Origin: Beroe ovata
Lineage: Eukaryota; Ctenophora; Nuda; Beroida; Beroidae
DNA: 64,000 nucleotides
NCBI GenBank assembly: GCA_946803715.1
Contig: CAMPET010000033.1
Span: forward strand, 194,885-258,884
Direction of reading: 5' to 3'
This document shows, in pieces, positions 1 to 13,600 of the stretch. How positions within the stretch are numbered: position 1 is the first letter of the stretch; the number at the start of each line of letters is the position of its first letter. The position numbers and the translations under genes are program-made. Below the pieces are notes generated by a model. That model saw only the letters and a list, made by a program, of their open reading frames with translations. It was not told the DNA's origin and searched no databases.

Positions 1-1221
1 CGATCCTGATTCCTGGGCATACCGCCTGCGTTGGTCGTTGTTTGACCCAAATTGAAATAAGCTCCGCAATTGCTGCAAGCGTTGCACCGTTTCGTCATTC
101 CGTGTCCGTGAACATTTACTTTACGAGCTTTCAGTGCAGATCCCATTCCCAAAAGACGGAGTAAAATAAGTAAAACTCAAAGTAAAATGATTAAAATAAA
201 GGGGCGCATAACGACAACGTATCGTGTGCAGAGTCTGCAGACTGCAGACGGATTGACCGTGACACCAGCCGTGACCTTAGCCTCTAATGTCTAAGTTCTA
301 TCGCGATATTGATTATGAGTATTGGAAAAGGAATTTAGTAAGATTGAATGGTGATGGTCGTTTGAGACGTGATTCAAACAGCTCTATAACAATTGCACAT
401 CTATCATACTTATAATCATAATGCTGAACAGTTCAGCATTATGACCAAGTTCAGCATTATGACTATTATGACTAATAAATCGAAATTAGAATTAGATGTT
501 CAGTGAACTGCGACCTGTTTTGTACGATCTCATCGACAACACCATAGTCATCATTGATACCGATATAGCATTAGCAATAACATTGAGAATGAAATATATC
601 GGCGTACTTGTACATTGTACAATTTGATATGATATTGATATTCTACGATGAGTATGTTAAACAGAAATTTTCAACGATTTCAAAATGAGAATTCCACTTT
701 CTAATTCCTTAGCATAAGTTTTTCTTTCGAACTGATTTTCAATCAGAAAGCGGCCCATAAATGCGTGTCACACTCGCAGTCGAGAAACCATACAGTGTAT
801 TATGAATGTGAAAGCGTCTTCTGTTCGTTAAAACTACATTGCATTTGCCTAGCTAATCAGATGATGAAGAAAGGTTTTAATGAAAATGTTGTAAATCAGA
901 ACACATAACCCTCGCTGTACCGGTGTGATCGTCGGCTAGCCAATATTTAATCCTATTATTCCTCAAAAGGTAAAGACGGAACGATCTTGCTTGCTGGGTA
1001 AAACATTAGCCGCATCTCTCTCATATTTTTCAGGAGAGTGTTTACTGTGTGACTGAGCATGTGTGGGTGTGTATTGTGTGTGTGTGTGTGTGTGTGTGCC
1101 AGTGTACTGCGTGTCAGTGTACTGTCTGTAAGTGTGTTTGCAGCTGGTCTGAAAGCTGTTTTTGATATTTTCATATAGAATAACCGTTTATCGGAGCCCT
1201 GCATTTTTTGCTGTTAGTGCT

Positions 1222-1312
1222 ACTAACCACTGTATCTACTAACCACTGTATCTACTAAAACCACTGTATCCCACTGTATCTAAAACCACTGTATCTAATA
1301 AGCACTGTATCT
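1222..1312. repeat. Short degenerate tandem repeat (CCACTGTATCTA-like)
   Basis: About six imperfect copies of a 12-18 bp unit containing CACTGTATC follow one another, with spacing that varies by a few bases. No coding potential is visible. Confidence 0.7.
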
Positions 1313-2169
1313 TGTCGAGGATCAAGTAACGGACGATCTGGCAACAAATGGCTATGCACAGATCCAACGTCTAATCCCGAAATTCTTAAACTTGCTCATT
1401 AAGAGGAGTCTTCTGCCATACTGTAAGCCGGTTTTTCCTGATATTCTGCAACTTTCATACCTCGAAATGTAGTTAGTGTCCCTCTCTTCTTCGAGTAAAC
1501 CCATTCCTATCTTTCTGTGCAACCAACTGCAACGTAACAGCTGAAAAGTAGGTGTCAGAGGTTATTTCCATGAAATGATGCAACAGATATATTGCCATAT
1601 TCTATTGTTCCTAACTCATGACCAACCAGGAGGTTCTTTCCCGATTCCGAAACTTGCTTAAGTCATAAAACTGACTAAGTGAGTTTCGTAAAAGACCCCC
1701 AGAGCTATCAAGGCTCACTCATTCTCCACGTAACCACCTGGCGTGATGAATATTTATCAAAGATTACCAAGGGAAGGAATGCCACTTCCAGTGTACACAC
1801 ACACTCGTATGGGTTCCCTCGTTATTTTTCAGAGAATCTGCTGTTTGTATTATGTATAGTTATTACCAGAGAGTGCCTACACGTTCCTGCTTTGCTTTCT
1901 CATTGGAAATGTCGTTGCTGGTCACTATAATAAGCGATCGGTGAAAACATATTGTCTCTCATCCTTCGATTTTAAGAGGGTTTAAAATACAATTACTCAC
2001 CCGCTTACTCACTCTTTCACACACTCACTCAATTACTCATAATCATTCACTTACCCACTGACTAAGACACTTATTCACTCTTTCTCACCATTCATCAATC
2101 AATCGCTCGATAAATCAGTAATGGAATCCTCACTTATTTACTCACCACTTCTATTCATTCATTCCTATA

Positions 2170-2470
2170 CTCACTCACATACACACACTCACATACACAC
2201 ACTCACATACACACACTCACCCCAACACACACACTCACACTCACACNNNNNNNNNNNNNNNNNNNNNNNNNNNNNNNNNNNNNNNNNNNNNNNNNNNNNN
2301 NNNNNNNNNNNNNNNNNNNNNNNNNNNNNNNNNNNNNNNNNNNNNNNNNNNNNNNNNNNNNNNNNNNNNNNNNNNNNNNNNNNNNNNNNNNNNNNNNNNN
2401 NNNNNNNNNNNNNNNNNNNNNNNNNNNNNNNNNNNNNNNNNNNNNNNNNCACACACACACACACACACAA
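2170..2470. repeat. CA/CACT microsatellite interrupted by an assembly gap
   Basis: ACTCACATACACAC-type repeats run into 203 undetermined bases (2247-2449), then continue as a CA run to about 2468. The gap sits entirely in the repeat, so its true length is unknown. Translated frames across it are artefacts. Confidence 0.9.
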
Positions 2471-4529
2471 ACTTGCTCTCTCTCTTCCTCCCTCTCCCTA
2501 ACCATGACTTGATGGTTACGAAACTCGTGATGGAGTTATGTGTGAGGGAGAGAGCGCAAATGCGAGAGAGAGAGCGCGCTAGTTTGAACAAATCAGGCAT
2601 AATGGTAAACCAGGTCACCATTACACAGCCAAATGGTGCGCTACACACTTCAATGAGGCATACCCCCCCCCCGCTACATGATAGTGGTTCCATTAGCAAT
2701 TTCATTTTGTACTACATCATGGCTCCTTCAGAACATATTATAGATCATGGCGTTACATTTTGTGTATGATACCCAGCTCATCGTAAACTATACAATATGT
2801 TATTCCTCTTATAAACAGTTACACCTTTCTCTGCAAATGTCGTTGAATTATATTGCAATTTGCATGATCGTCTGATAAACCCCAGGATAAAAATTACGCC
2901 GACACAATATCCTTCTAGTATTTAGTAGTTTGTACAGATTTATTCGACCTTCTCGGATGCTAGAAGAGCATTTATATGTCAGCTAAGAGTCACAGAAACT
3001 CGAACCCTGACCTTGAACTGCAATAGTCAAGTTCTCATTCATATCTCCCAAGTATGTTGAAGATAAACATCATGGCGTTGTTGAAGTTGATAGAATTTGT
3101 CATATTGTCAGCAGTCAGAGATCTCGTACAGCAACTATACTATGTCGATTTGTGTAAAGCGTTAAAGAGTAGCATTTGCCTATACTTGAATCAGCTATCC
3201 TATAGTCGTTGTATTGAGAGTTTCATCCACAATGCACAAATCGTTTTTCATCACAATGGCACAATTAATCCATCCTTTACTAGGTAACCGATCAGTACGT
3301 TCGGGAAAAAATACTGTCGGGAATTTAAAACTGTTTCGCTAACTGAACTTTTTATAGGTTAAAACCAACCGGGTTTTTAATAACCTGCGAATGTACGAGT
3401 ATTGAGTATGTGTGTGTGCTGTGTTCTCTGTATTATAGTGTAAGTAGGACACACACACACACACACACATCGATGCATGATTGCTATTTATTAATCACCT
3501 CTAGGGCTGTATACATGCTGTGTACACAAGTAGGTAGGTAGTATACATCGAAAGACATCAGGTACTTATTTATTAATCGATTAGATATGACCTGTCATCT
3601 GTGCTTACCGAGTATTTTAGGGGCGATGAGTTTTCACCTCACTTTATCTTTTCTGATCCTTCTTCTCATGTTGCTTAGGCATTGCTTACAGATAGTTTCT
3701 CATCCCAGCTGCAATTAATTTCGGACACACAAGCTACATTTTGCTGATACCTATTACACAAGCTAAAGCTTTACTATAAGAATCATTCCGGTTACCGCAT
3801 AATGATAAACTGTTGAGTTGAGCAATGTATGCATTCATTTCTCAGTAAGCAACATAAGCCTGAGTTTCTGGCCTTGTTGTTCAGAAAACTTGCATTGTAA
3901 TAAAGTAATAAGGATTCGTTCTGGTACTGTAGCTTTAGATTAACTGAAGTGTGAACAGTAAGTATTCTCTGTGTGGACCGCTATTATAGTTCTCAGTATA
4001 ATAGTTCTATTTGGTCTTCCGGATGCCGATATATATGATAATACCAAGACTACATTCCTTGGATGCTGACACCATTTACAATGTTTCACATATAATTTTA
4101 TCACATGTTATAGGAAACAAGCAATATCGTGAATGGGATGCCATGTGAAAGTCCATGGAAAAACAATTGTAGTAACGAAGAGTACATTGCGAATCTGATG
4201 TCTTACAAGGTAAGAGTTCCCCCTGCCCTCTTGTATCTTACCTTTCCTCTTCCCTTCTGCCTCCATGATACCCCACGTACAGTTGTGTGTGTGACAGTGT
4301 TAGCTTAGTCATGGTATCCAATACGAATTAGAAGCCAGGGCTGTTGCTTTAAATTGCAAGTGGTTTCCTAGTTCAAATATACTTCCCATCATTCCATCAC
4401 ATGTTAATGTCATTTATCAAAGTCTCAGCATCGGGATTGCCTTGCTCGCAGTCAATTCACTATACATTGGATGGCAGGGGTAGATATTACTATATTATTA
4501 GGTCTGTTGCAGGATTGAAAAGAAAAGGA

Positions 4530-7500
4530 ATGACAAGCGCTTTCGAGAAAATATGTTGTTGTTTGATGTCAGCCGAAGAGAGGGCTCAGAAGGAGAACAG
4601 TGCTCAGATCGACAATGGGCTGAAGAAACAAAAAGTCGAGATGGATAAGGAGCTCAAGTTGTTGTTATTAGGTGAGTGGTTCCACCAGAAAACTCAGTTT
4701 TTGGTAGTAGAACTCCAGAAGAGTAAACTTTACTCCTCGTGACAGTGAAACCTACCTACATCTCATCTCGAGGTTGTAGTATTTCTCTCCACCGTCGGCC
4801 AGGAGGACTTAAACCCAAAAGTTACCCTTTCATGCCAGGTACAGGGGAAAGTGGTAAGAGCACGTTTATCAAGCAGATGAGGATTATCCATGGGACGGGA
4901 TTTAATTCGGATGATTTGTTGATGTTCAGGAAAATTATCAAGAAGAACATTCTCTCCTCCATAAAAACCATAATAAACGCCATGGACGTCCTTTTCCTTG
5001 ACTATGAGAATGAGGTTAGCAGGCGGAATTGTAGTTCATTCACATGGAAATTGGACTCAAAAAGGGCACTTTCAACATAAACAAATCATGAAAAGGCTCC
5101 TAATCGTGACTATTTCCTCCTTTTCAGAAGAACGCAGCAGTCCACAGTAAATATATCAAGAGTATCGACTTGGAGGACCGTGAATCTGACATTGAAGACA
5201 TATTCACGAATAAGGTTAGCTTTTGAACAATGAACCTCTTCAGGATGAAATTCATCATGGTAACAGTCACCAATGAACAATAATTATTTTAGTAAACGAA
5301 GGGATAGTAATTCCGGAGGATAAATTCTTAATTCACAGGACACTGCATTGTGGGCACTTGGAGTCCGAACAGACCTTAGGCAGTATAAGTTAGCTGATTT
5401 GCATTTTACCAGCGGTTCTTGAACATCTTTTCGGTTACTCAATTAAAGACGTTTTTCAATACGCACTACGCAGACACACGCACTTCACAGCTATTTTAAT
5501 ATTGTATTTTGTAACTGCCAGTTCAAAAACTAAGGAGACACGGAGCTGACAGTTTCTTGTCTACAGTTCTGTCAAATACCCATGCCTGCAGCTATGCTCA
5601 TTGCACATTTCCTAGCATGGTTTTCATAGCAGCTCTAGCATTGCTACAGTGACTCATAGCAGCGACTGCAATTCTGTATTCCTGTATTCCCTGTAGCAGC
5701 GACTGTATTCCTGTATTCCCTGTAGCAGTGACTGATCTCCACTAATCACAGGTTGCAGAGGCGATATCTCTGTTATGGCAAGATGCAGGCATACAGAGTT
5801 GCTACGATCGGAGAAGAGAGTACCAGGTAAACTCCTATCGATATTACCAGCTTACCACCCTATTTAGACGTTAAACTCCTATTGATGTCGGCAGCTATTC
5901 AGACTCCAGCAGAATGACGTGCTGCACCATATTCCACTATTCTCACATGTGTCTCACCCTCGATTGAGCAATGTCTTGACTTTTCACACTCCTCCTGACA
6001 TACTCTTTCTCTCAGTTGACGGACTCAGCCAAATATTTCTTCGACTCCATCAACGAGATTATTCAGCCGAACTACAGTCCTTCAGAGCAGGACGTTCTCA
6101 GGTAAAAAGTGTGGGATTTGCCCCCAAATATTTGCCCTCTAGAATACAGTACATAATTCATCGAATTAGTAGGACTGATTGCTCAATTAATCAATCATTT
6201 AGCTTACATATGAATATCACGATATGATGGATGATGATTGATGATGAGTAATGGCATCACATGCCGCATAATTCCTATCCGTAATCAGCATACCCAGAAG
6301 ATTGCTTTTCGACGTTACAGCTAGACTCAAATGGACAACACTTAAGATTTATTCAAGCGCCAAACATAACTATGCACCGTAATGACCATGTTTTTAGTGT
6401 GTGAAAAGCGGTGCTCACCTAAAGGTGCCAATACGCCCACCGCTGAATACGACGGTTTTTGCGTCGATGTGTCAAATATCGAGCACTCAAAAAACATATA
6501 GGTCCCTACTGCATAGGTAATTACAGGCGTGAATGTTCCAGTGCGTGAAATGAGGTTTTATAGGTGAATCGAACTTAATCGATGTTAATGTCACAAAAAC
6601 ATAACAACCCTGATTCGTTCGTGTTACACCTATCTATCACCGCTACAAGTAACACTTTACATGTCACACCGTTACACCGTTACACCGTCACACCGTTACA
6701 CCCCCCGTTACACCGTTACAGATCTCGAGTACCGACTGAGGGCATATACGAGTATGTGTTCCGGTTGGAACGCGTTGATTTCCGCATAATCGACGTGGGG
6801 GGACAACGGAAGGAGCGAAGGAAGTGGATACACTGTTTCGAGCATGTGACCAGCATAATCTTCCTCAGTGCACTCAGCGAATACGACTTGGTGCTACAAG
6901 AGAGTTCTAACCAGGTTGGTGGCGATAGAAGAAAAAAGAAATTTTTCAAAAGAATAATTTTTTCAAAGAAGATTCCAGGATGATTGATTGCTCGTATGAA
7001 ATCATCGTGGGTATCATGAGGGTTGGACGAATTGAGATATATTCATAATTTCTCATGATGATCTCCCGATGAGAACGATTTGGTCTCCAACTGAGATATG
7101 ACATAAGTAACGTGTAAGATGGCTCATTGGCTCCCTCGCTTTCAGAATCGAATGGAGGAGAGTTTACACCTGTTCAGAACGATCATTTGCTATCCGTGGT
7201 TCCAGAGAGCCAGTATCATCATCTTCCTCAACAAAACAGACGTCTTTGAAGAAAAGGTAAGATTTTTTGTAAAATTGAACCCAGCTCTGTTATACGGGAA
7301 AGAATTCATGCCCTTTTTGTTTATAGTCAAGTTGACTGACGTTGGGTCAAAATATGTCTCTCTAGGTATGAGATTGGTAGTTATTAGATACAGTTATAAG
7401 TTGTCTATTACCTAAAAGACAGTAAGCAGTAAATATATTCGCCCATGGCATGTTAGTGATGTATGAACATTGTCGAATATGCGAATAATATGCTAAGATA

Positions 7501-7613
7501 GGAATTCAACTATGCAAAGTTTCTAATTTCTATTGGCAAAGCTGTGTCAGTTATCGGTAACACGGATGCGGCATCCTTATCATACTAGGTTTCTCCTCAT
7601 TCCTACACACACA

Positions 7614-7650
<37 letters not shown>

Positions 7651-10600
7651 CACTCATGCTTTATAACACTCACAACACTCCATGATACTCACTTTCAGTA
7701 CTCACAGAGACTCCCAGGGATGCTGGTTGACTAGCACTCAAAGAATACCACCCTTTTGACGGTTACCATTGAGTCTTGGTACCATTGAGTCTTGGTCCCA
7801 CATTATATGATGACGCATTACACTTATCTAGACTCAATACCTCTATTAATTCACTTATTTTTGTCAATTTCCACCGTTTCCCGCCCAAAGTCTTGCTCAG
7901 CAGGGTATGTAGAATTTATGACATTATGCGGGTTTGTGCGCGAGCGATATGAATGTTATATTTCATTTTAACAATATAATTAACATAATATCATGACGTG
8001 GTCAAAGTACTTAAAATTTGATTCGCTAATGATCAATGAGTCTCATTCCTGAGCCACATGCATAGTGGAATCTCTAGGATATCCCTATTATAGCCATCCA
8101 AAGTACCATTCTCTTTTTGCAAAATTTAATTTTAGATATCCTTGATCTTTGCTCTTGATAAGAGTTTGCTCTGACACTACTATTGAATCATTTCTGTGCT
8201 CAAGTACACTGTACCAATGTGGCCACTTGCTAACATTTTGCGAATAAAGACACCGTTTTTAACATCTGTTTCTACTGTACAATCAGAAGGTCGTTTACTG
8301 ATGGAATCAGTCGACTTGATGCATATTACCTTTTGACGCCATCTTTTAAGTATAACAGGTATAGTATAAGTAGGTTAGGTATATGTTAAAACGTGATTGT
8401 CTTAAATCTCGTCTTTTTTCTTGAAATTTTTTGTTTTCGGGCGAACATCAAAATGAATTCGAACTTCATTCTCATTTTCAATTGAAAATGAATCCACCAT
8501 TCGATGTCGAAGACAGCTCTATTCATTCACAGATTGATTCATTAAAAGGAACGGTGACTAATTAGTATAGTCACGACGTTTCAGCTCGATCAGCACAGCC
8601 ATTCATCAAAAAATTGCTATGTTTTGTGAAAGGCCGCCCTTCATAACACATATAAAACATTTTTAAGTGGGTTACACATAATAAAGCTTAAGCCGTTATG
8701 CCAGGTAAGTTTGAGTGGACTTATAAGGTATAATAGGTACAGCTTACAGGGATACACATACTCTCTCCCTCACTCGCATACACACACACACACGCATACA
8801 CACACGCATACAAACACGCATACACACACGCACACACATACACTGTGTGTATGCGTGTGTGTATGCGTGTTTGTATGCGTGTGTGTATGCGTGTGTGTAT
8901 GCGCGTTTGTGTGTGTGTATGCGAGTGAGGGAGAGAGTATGTGTATCCCTGTAAATGTGTGTGTGTCGTGTGCTTTTGTGTGCTTTTGTGTGTGTGTCTA
9001 CTGTATATGTGTGTCTTTGTCTGTATGTGTGTCACACCTAGAAAATAGCGTGTGTGCGTGTGTGTATGTGGTTTTGTGTTTTTGTTCGTGTGTGTTCGCG
9101 TGAGTGAGTGTTTAAGCGTGTCTGTGTTCGTGTGATTGTTTGTATAAGTGTGTGTGAGTGTGTGTGTGTCTGTGTGTGTGTGTCTGTGTGTTATCAAGCT
9201 GTCAGACCCAACCCTCATCTCACTAGAACACGTGTGTATCAGATGTGGAATAGGACTGCACTTGTATCGGTACTCTCATATCCGACTCATATTATAATAC
9301 TAAGGAGTAAGACAGAGAGAGAGAGAGAGAGAGAGGGAGGGTGTTAAAAACTTTTGGCACTTACCCTGATGCAGAATCTCCTCCCTGACTTGCTGTTTCG
9401 TCCTCCAAATATAGACATTCTCTCGCGGGGACGAATAACCTTGCAACGGAGAAGCTTGTAGCAGCCGTTGCCATGGTTTCCTCCTGAAACAGCATAATAT
9501 TCATTCATTCTCGTTATTGCCACTCATTTCCCTAGACTTTATAGTCAGTTGTGTCAATCATTATGTCTACTTTGATACTGCGAGCTTCTCACAATGTGAG
9601 CAGATAATCTAAATAATCTGCTCTGTACAATATATATAGCTGACGCTATTTTCGCTATTTTAGATACAGAGCCGGCTAGCTGTATTTTCACTGATTTGTT
9701 TACTATCGCTATTGGAGTATTCGGTTACTATTTGAGTTGGTATGTTGGTATCTAGTTGTTGAAGATCACTGATCAGGTCCTACTGATCACTATAATAAGG
9801 CTTACGGCAAGCTGTTATCAAGCATACTTTCAATCCCGTGTTTGTGGACGTGTGGGGTCAATGCAAATGTCAAGCAATTGCCGTCGTAGCACAGCTTCAT
9901 CATTAACAAATGAAGTTTTCGTGAAACAATCTGACCAGTATGAAGGAATGCCACATGATTCCGATCAACTTAGTGCGTTTGTTACAAGCTGACTTCTAAG
10001 CTCTCTGTACTTAATCCATAGTTCAGTTCTTCAGTTGAATGAGCGTCTTTAAATCATGCTCAGAATTTTACTGTTCCCCAGTTAAATCAAGATTAGGGAG
10101 TTGTCCAAATACGCCACATCAAAGTACTCAACACTCATCATATCTTTTGTGACACAACCTTCTCACCAGATTCTACCACCACAAAGCGTAATTGAGTGCA
10201 TGTTTGTAACATAACTCAGTAATTATTCTCTAACTTTGCAACATCTCCCAAAAGGGAGAAGGGAGAGGCATATTTCGGTGTGCCACAAAAGGACGCATTA
10301 ATTAGAGAGCTGGATTGGGTTTTATCGGGAATATATCCGAGGTTTCTACGATAATTCAAGGAAATAATATTCATTTTATTCTCTCCTATGTTCCAGAAGA
10401 CAGACACGCACAACGTACATGAGATGTTTGCTCTCAATATTCCCCCATAAAATCATCATTTCCTGATGAAATAATCAACATGGGATTGTTGTGGCATTTG
10501 ATAAATGGTTTTATAACACCCTAAATGCGCGGCATAAATTCCTAAAATGGCAATTTCCCACATGAATACAATTGCACAAGCCCTATAAATACACCATGCG

Positions 10601-13600
10601 GTTGAGTTTTCACGGAAAACAGTCGTTTTGAAATCACCGGTGGTCTAGCCATTAATAAGGCATTTATTGGGTCATCATTTGATTGGAATTTATCATATGT
10701 TCTCGTGCAATTGAGAGAATTAGCGCTCCACCTCCAGTGCTCGAGGTGCCTAAGAGCTTACATAGTACAGAATTTAGATCATAGTAGCTATCTTGCATTG
10801 ACACCTTGAGTCTTGAAACCTTGACACCCTATCCAGATAGATCAGATCTGACCATTACGTACATAGCCTCTAATGGATCTATTACTGAGATAAATAAGGT
10901 CCGGCCCATTCGACATCTAATTCTGGGACTCCAGCCTTGACTGCCCTCAGGGATAAAGAGGTTGCATGACTGCTTCTAACATCAAGGTTCATGCCCCATC
11001 CCGGTCTATGTAATATCTCTAGAGTTGCACCATGCTAAAGGGTGGTGTGACTGCACGCACACACGCACACACACACACACATCATAATGTCACTGCTAAA
11101 TACAGAGATGAGGTAACCCAGTGGTGCACTACTATGATCAATATGTCACCTTCAATAGACGCATATTATTGATGAATACAGCATGAACCACAGAACCACC
11201 CCAAGATCATTGCAATGAACTAATCGCAGACCAAATGGCAAATTTCTTGTTTCCTAAGATATTCATATTAAACTTGAGCCTTAATATTTCATGGCGACAT
11301 GAATCTCAATTCAAATTCTAGAAAGAAGAAGAAGCCATAGTCCCAACACCAAATCATAACTTGAACTTGAGATGATTCTCCCCGGTTAACTTTCCCTTTC
11401 TTCAGTTAGATCACTGTCATAATAGGTATATACTTGACAGTGAGACGGAGAATTTATTACATTCATATGTATCACCTAGCTTAATAACAAGACATATGTA
11501 TCTAACGTCACTACCAACTCCCAAATATATATAGGTCACAGCGGATTCTTTATCATATGTTTGTGTGTGTGTGCTCATTGCTCGATACCCATGTGTGGGT
11601 AACCCCTCCTTTCATACGTCAATGCCTATTTGCCCCGTGACCACAAGTTTTAGGTATATAACTATCTACCCATCGTAACCACTCTGGTACCCATATTGAT
11701 TAGACACTTTATATTTGATGATTTTATTATTGACTTCACCTAATAAACATGTCCATCAGTTATCGAGATCTTATCAAACTTTGCCAGAAGGTGTCAAGAT
11801 AAGATCGTGAGATACACAAATAAATAGCGCTGTCAAACACATGATACAGTAATTGGCAAGGCGCGACTTTACCCTTCATTCATGTTTAACTTGCTAGTAA
11901 TCCAGCCCTTCATTATAATAGCAGTTCCTCGTATATTGAACTACCCTCTTCACTTCCAGAATATGGTCTACTTTTCTGATCTAACGTCGTTTTCGTAAAC
12001 CTAGGCTTTCCTTCCTTCGTAAAGTAAGAATATTAACACAAGTGTGAACACAGTTGAAACTAAGTAAATAACAATGGCGCCGGACAATCTCTTGACCTGT
12101 TAACGGATGCTTAGGTCATTCTGATTAGCCACCGCCCACCAGCCGCTTGTGTACAGAGAATATGACATTGCAATTATATATTCCAAACTTCACTCCCAGT
12201 TTAGAACTTTGCTATAGCTTCAAACCAACTACAGCGCCTGCCGACACCCTCCAAATATACCAGCTCCTGTCACTGATTCTACTGTTGCCGCACAGCAGTT
12301 AATAGTGGGATATATTATGTGTGAGTGCATATTATGTTCTGCATAACGCCCAACACTAAGCCAATAAGCCGTTGCAAGGGCTGAATATTATTCACGATAG
12401 TGCCACGCACTTGTTCTTAGCTACATATGGATTATCATGTAACCATCATATAAGTATGGATCTTTTCCGTGTGTGTTTCGTAGAATTCCAAACTGTTTGT
12501 TATCAAATTCCTGCTCAGTGCGATTCATTTTGTCGACTCATTTATTAAATACCGGAAAATATTGAAATCGGTTCTTATGAAACTCTTGTATGTTTTTTTT
12601 AATAATGAGAGGCTGGTCTTAAAGCATTTTTTGAGTCTGACGTGTTAGTTTTTTGAAAATGTAATTGATACTCCAAACTTAACTTTTTGCATGGCCGAAT
12701 AGAGCTGTAGCCCATGATAAACGGCTCTAGAGTGCAAGAATTACTAGCTAGCTCATGCATCCAGACAAAATTAAGTTACCTCAGCATAACACATCTATCA
12801 GCTAATTTCTGTATAAATCTCTCGCTAAGAGCAAGTGGTAGCTCTTCACTATTTGCAAACCTCGTAGTGTCCGCAGCAGGGCTAAATATGCGCTTAATCA
12901 GATTTATTAGGTTCACTAGGAGTCTGCTCTCTTAACCATCTCCCCTCATTAAAATAAATAAGCCGTACAAATATTTCATTCGTGTACCGAATCTAGACAT
13001 TAGAAGTTTGCGCCTTTGTTTTATTATTCTCATTTCTCCGACTTTCTTGAAATATTTAGCATATTATATTTGCTTTCGTCGATGACCACGATTTATAAGG
13101 CTAAAGTTAGGCATGATAATTCTTGTATAAATACTTGTAGTGGGTGCTATGATGCTGCGCCCTCTTTGAATTCCATGAGTATAACATTCTAAACGCGATC
13201 TCTTGTAGGGCCATGCTGTTTTCCATAGTGGCCAGTGTACTCCTGGGGCTGTCTCTATCTGCAGACGAGACCGAGTGGAACCCAATCACCCGAGGTGTTG
13301 AGACAATATCCTTCCCGATCAAAGAGACCCAGCTCCAGATCAAGTCATACCGACCACCTGAAGATGGATCTCCTGGGGTAGTTGACAAGTCCACATCCAT
13401 GGTCATGATGCTCATGCTGAAGGGGCAAAGAGTGGCTACCATCGTGTGGAACACTGTGCCCTATAAGGAGGGTCGGGATATCACCATCTTTGGGTGTCAG
13501 ACATCCTACATGAAGTACAAGAGTGACCCGTGTGATGGAGCAACAGAGCAGGTGTGGACGTGGCACTTCACACCCGAGAGGGCAACACTCAAGTGCTTTG

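Larger units (their letters stand above)
1..4200. other. Gene-poor 5' region with microsatellites
   Basis: I recognise no coding exon here. The longest open frames are short or fall in CA/CACT repeats. A GT run lies at about 1069-1098, degenerate repeats of a CCACTGTATCTA-type unit at about 1222-1312, CATTCACTC-type repeats at 1990-2170, and a CA run at 3451-3469. A possible untranslated or alternative 5' exon of the downstream G-alpha gene ends at a good donor at 4210/4211. It has an open frame from 4138, but that frame does not join the main coding exon in phase. Confidence 0.6.
7257..13120. other. Long G-alpha intron 7, upstream of the nested gene
   Basis: This part of the 8.1-kb intron has no recognised plus-strand exon. 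It contains a CA run (about 7605-7650), a 211-bp inverted repeat (8744-8954), GT-rich and GA-rich tracts (9000-9340), a CA tract near 11055-11080, and a possible minus-strand exon (9365-9483). The other G-alpha introns are all under 700 bp. Confidence 0.7.

Noticed and set aside
2121..2705. Open frames across the CACA repeat and gap
   Set aside because: They translate a microsatellite and undetermined bases and have no independent support.
4138..4210. Coding first exon of G-alpha starting MPCESPW
   Set aside because: It ends in phase 0 while the next acceptor needs phase 1, and the family N-terminus is already supplied by ATG 4530.
7146..7415. Extension of the G-alpha frame past 7256 as a truncated protein
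   Set aside because: A good donor at 7257 and the exactly phased exon at 15343 restore the family sequence.
8711..9347. 130- and 165-residue frames rich in His/Thr/Cys/Val
   Set aside because: They read CA/TG repeats and the inverted repeat in and around 8744-8954.
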